Assembly (NCBI GenBank): GCA_943330985.1
Contig: CALQJV010000046.1
Location: forward strand, 1-7,622
Length of the DNA stretch: 7,622 nucleotides
Direction: 5' to 3'
Source: Chitinophaga pinensis
Lineage (GTDB): Bacteria > Bacteroidota > Bacteroidia > M30B66
Shown: one piece after another, positions 6,377-7,622 of the stretch
How the letters are laid out: the number at the start of each line of letters is the position of its first letter
How positions within the stretch are numbered: position 1 is the stretch's first letter
Notes under the pieces: model-generated
Told to the model about the DNA's origin: nothing
Database searches by the model: none
Seen by the model: the letters and a program-made list of their open reading frames with translations, nothing else
Position numbers and translations under genes: made by a program

Positions 6377-6492
6377 TAAAAGATGAAAGTTGAAAATCTA
6401 TGTCACCCCAAAACTTGCTTGATATATTAAATACTGATATTTATATATTCATCTTTAGTAACCCTCGATTTGCCGATTCGCATGTCTTGTAA

Positions 6493-7236
6493 TTATAATT
6501 CTCCAGGAACTGCCAGGAAGTAGTATTCCGAATTCTGATTGAAGTGATTTGCAAATTCTACTTTCGATAGGTTTCTTCTACTTGTAAACCAATCTTTTAA
6601 GGAAAAAAGATGCATGTTATTCTCAAGCATCAATTCGAACATGGCTTCGGGTGAAGCATTGTAAAATTCGGCAGAGCCCAAACCAAATTCGAACATAACA
6701 TAAGGACGACATTCTTTTAAAATACGTGTTGCGCCTTTGAGCACATCCAATTCGGCACCTTCTACATCAATTTTAATTAATCGGACAGGTTGATTCACTG
6801 GAATTAAATCGTCTAAACGCTGCACATTCACTTCGATTACTTCAACATCCGGATTTTGGATGGCATATTTTCGTTGTCGAATTCCGCTGTAAGCAGGAGC
6901 ATTTTTCACCACATTGAAATTCAATTTTCCTGCATTATCGCTCAAAGCAAGCGCATGCAAATGGATGTTGCTTTGCGTATATTTTTCTTTTAGCGTTTTG
7001 AAAAGATAGGGGATAGGTTCCACTGCATGATGAGTCCCTTGAGGTGCAAAACGAATCATCCAATCGAGAATTTCTCCTTTGTGACATCCAATATCGATGC
7101 AGTTACTTTCGTTTTTCAATACCGATTTAATTAATCGAAAAGCAAAACGGTCGTATTGCATATTGCGAGTAATATCAATATGCAAGGTCCATAAACTTTG
7201 CTTGATAAGATATTTGAAAGATGAAAATAAACTCAT
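6493..7236 (-). CDS. FkbM-family SAM-dependent methyltransferase
   Basis: This 247-residue protein has a Rossmann-type methyltransferase fold. SAM-binding motif I is CIDIGCHKGEI (46-56), the acidic end of strand 2 is AVEPIP (71-76, Glu73), ALSDNAG (97-103) follows, and the FkbM signature LIKIDVEGAELDVLKGA is at 153-169. FkbM enzymes O-methylate hydroxyl groups, often on sugars of polyketides, lipopolysaccharide or surface glycans; the substrate here is unknown. No signal peptide or membrane segment is evident, so it should be cytoplasmic. The start is ATG at 7236, which overlaps the stop codon of the upstream T9SS-cargo gene as ATGA, indicating translational coupling within one operon. The C-terminal region (about 180-247) lacks motifs I recognise. 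No convincing terminator follows. Confidence 0.92.
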   Translation of the reverse strand: MSLFSSFKYLIKQSLWTLHIDITRNMQYDRFAFRLIKSVLKNESNCIDIGCHKGEILDWMIRFAPQGTHHAVEPIPYLFKTLKEKYTQSNIHLHALALSDNAGKLNFNVVKNAPAYSGIRQRKYAIQNPDVEVIEVNVQRLDDLIPVNQPVRLIKIDVEGAELDVLKGATRILKECRPYVMFEFGLGSAEFYNASPEAMFELMLENNMHLFSLKDWFTSRRNLSKVEFANHFNQNSEYYFLAVPGEL

Positions 7237-7622
7237 CGATTAATAATAATGGATTGATACATTATTGGAGAATTTTGGCTTGTCTGTATTTTTAAAACAT
7301 ACATACCTGGTGCAATAGAACCTGCATCAATACTTAAAATTTCTGAATGGTAGCTAGTACTAAGAGGGATTTTTTTTCCTGTTAAATCGACCAATTCAAT
7401 CAGCTTGGGATTTAGATTCAAACGAATATTGAAATTGCCAGAACCTGGATTAGGAAATGCCATGAAGTTGTCTGAAAGAACTTTCTCGTTTTCTTCAATT
7501 CCAATTATAACATTCATGTTTGCATCGCAATGAAGTGTTGTTTTCATTAGAAAAAAACTACTTAATCCAGGTGCAACAAAATCGTAGGTGCCATTCATTA
7601 CAATAAATCCATCGTTTGTTAC
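7233..7622 (-). CDS. Partial secreted protein with T9SS type A C-terminal sorting domain
   Basis: Only the last 129 residues are inside the window. The frame is open to the right edge, and the Met at 7598 is internal, preceded in frame by VTNDGFIV. The final ~78 residues are a type A sorting domain: FPNPGSGNFNIRL, then IELVDLTGKKI, then IAPGMYVLKIQT and a closing strand ending in IIINR. Such domains send the protein through the type IX system to the cell surface, where they are removed. The preceding part, DGFIVMNGTYDF then SSFFLMKTTLHCD, resembles the last blade of the beta-propeller-like repeats (GGfI..G.T..F...D.fL.KtD..Gn) common in Bacteroidota secreted proteins; that is inference from one repeat. 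The stop codon overlaps the start of the methyltransferase gene by 4 bases. Confidence 0.88.
   Translation of the reverse strand, partial: VTNDGFIVMNGTYDFVAPGLSSFFLMKTTLHCDANMNVIIGIEENEKVLSDNFMAFPNPGSGNFNIRLNLNPKLIELVDLTGKKIPLSTSYHSEILSIDAGSIAPGMYVLKIQTSQNSPIMYQSIIINR

Noticed and set aside
6383..6430. Tiny plus-strand frame of about 15 codons in the gap before the methyltransferase gene
   Set aside because: It is too short, has no ribosome-binding site or promoter, and has no recognisable peptide feature.
6301..6492. Search for CRISPR repeats, a tRNA, att sites or IS ends around the toxin-antitoxin pair
   Set aside because: No regularly spaced repeats, cloverleaf, terminal inverted repeats or target duplications could be seen by eye.

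Overview
The window looks like chromosomal DNA from a non-photosynthetic member of the Bacteroidota. It has low GC. It carries the end of a gene with a type IX secretion (T9SS) type A sorting domain. It has promoter elements of the Bacteroidota form TTTG-N~20-TAnnTTTG, and its starts have almost no Shine-Dalgarno sequence. A finer placement (Flavobacteriia-like or a relative) cannot be made from these bases alone.

Layout. (1) Positions 1-1722, minus strand: an MBOAT-family membrane O-acyltransferase, followed after 9 bases by the N-terminal 83 codons of a membrane-anchored SGNH/DltD-AlgJ-like protein that runs off the left edge. This is the classic two-gene layout for acylating an exported glycan. 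(2) Positions 1787-5494: a divergent cyanophycin module, with cyanophycinase cphB on the minus strand and a full three-module cyanophycin synthetase cphA on the plus strand. They share a 189-base control region with a good -7 element for cphB, an 11-base direct repeat and a small dyad. cphA ends in a strong intrinsic terminator. (3) Positions 5636-6275, minus strand: a HigB/HigA-type toxin-antitoxin pair, toxin first, with the genes overlapping by 17 bases. Its near-perfect promoter sits so close to the GTG start that the mRNA should be leaderless. (4) Positions 6493-7622, minus strand: the C-terminal end of a T9SS-secreted protein, whose stop codon overlaps the start of an FkbM-family methyltransferase (ATGA).

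How they fit together. CphA would polymerise Asp and Arg into cyanophycin, a nitrogen/carbon/energy reserve, and CphB would cut it back to beta-Asp-Arg dipeptides, so the central pair is a complete make-and-break storage cycle apart from the final isoaspartyl dipeptidase, which is not in this window. The flanking genes concern surface glycans and secreted proteins and show no direct link to cyanophycin. The toxin-antitoxin pair looks like an independent accessory insert. I found no clearly undescribed system. The most worthwhile points are the cyanophycin locus in a heterotrophic Bacteroidota, with a predicted self-priming metal site in CphA, the leaderless toxin transcript, and the coupled T9SS-cargo/methyltransferase pair.
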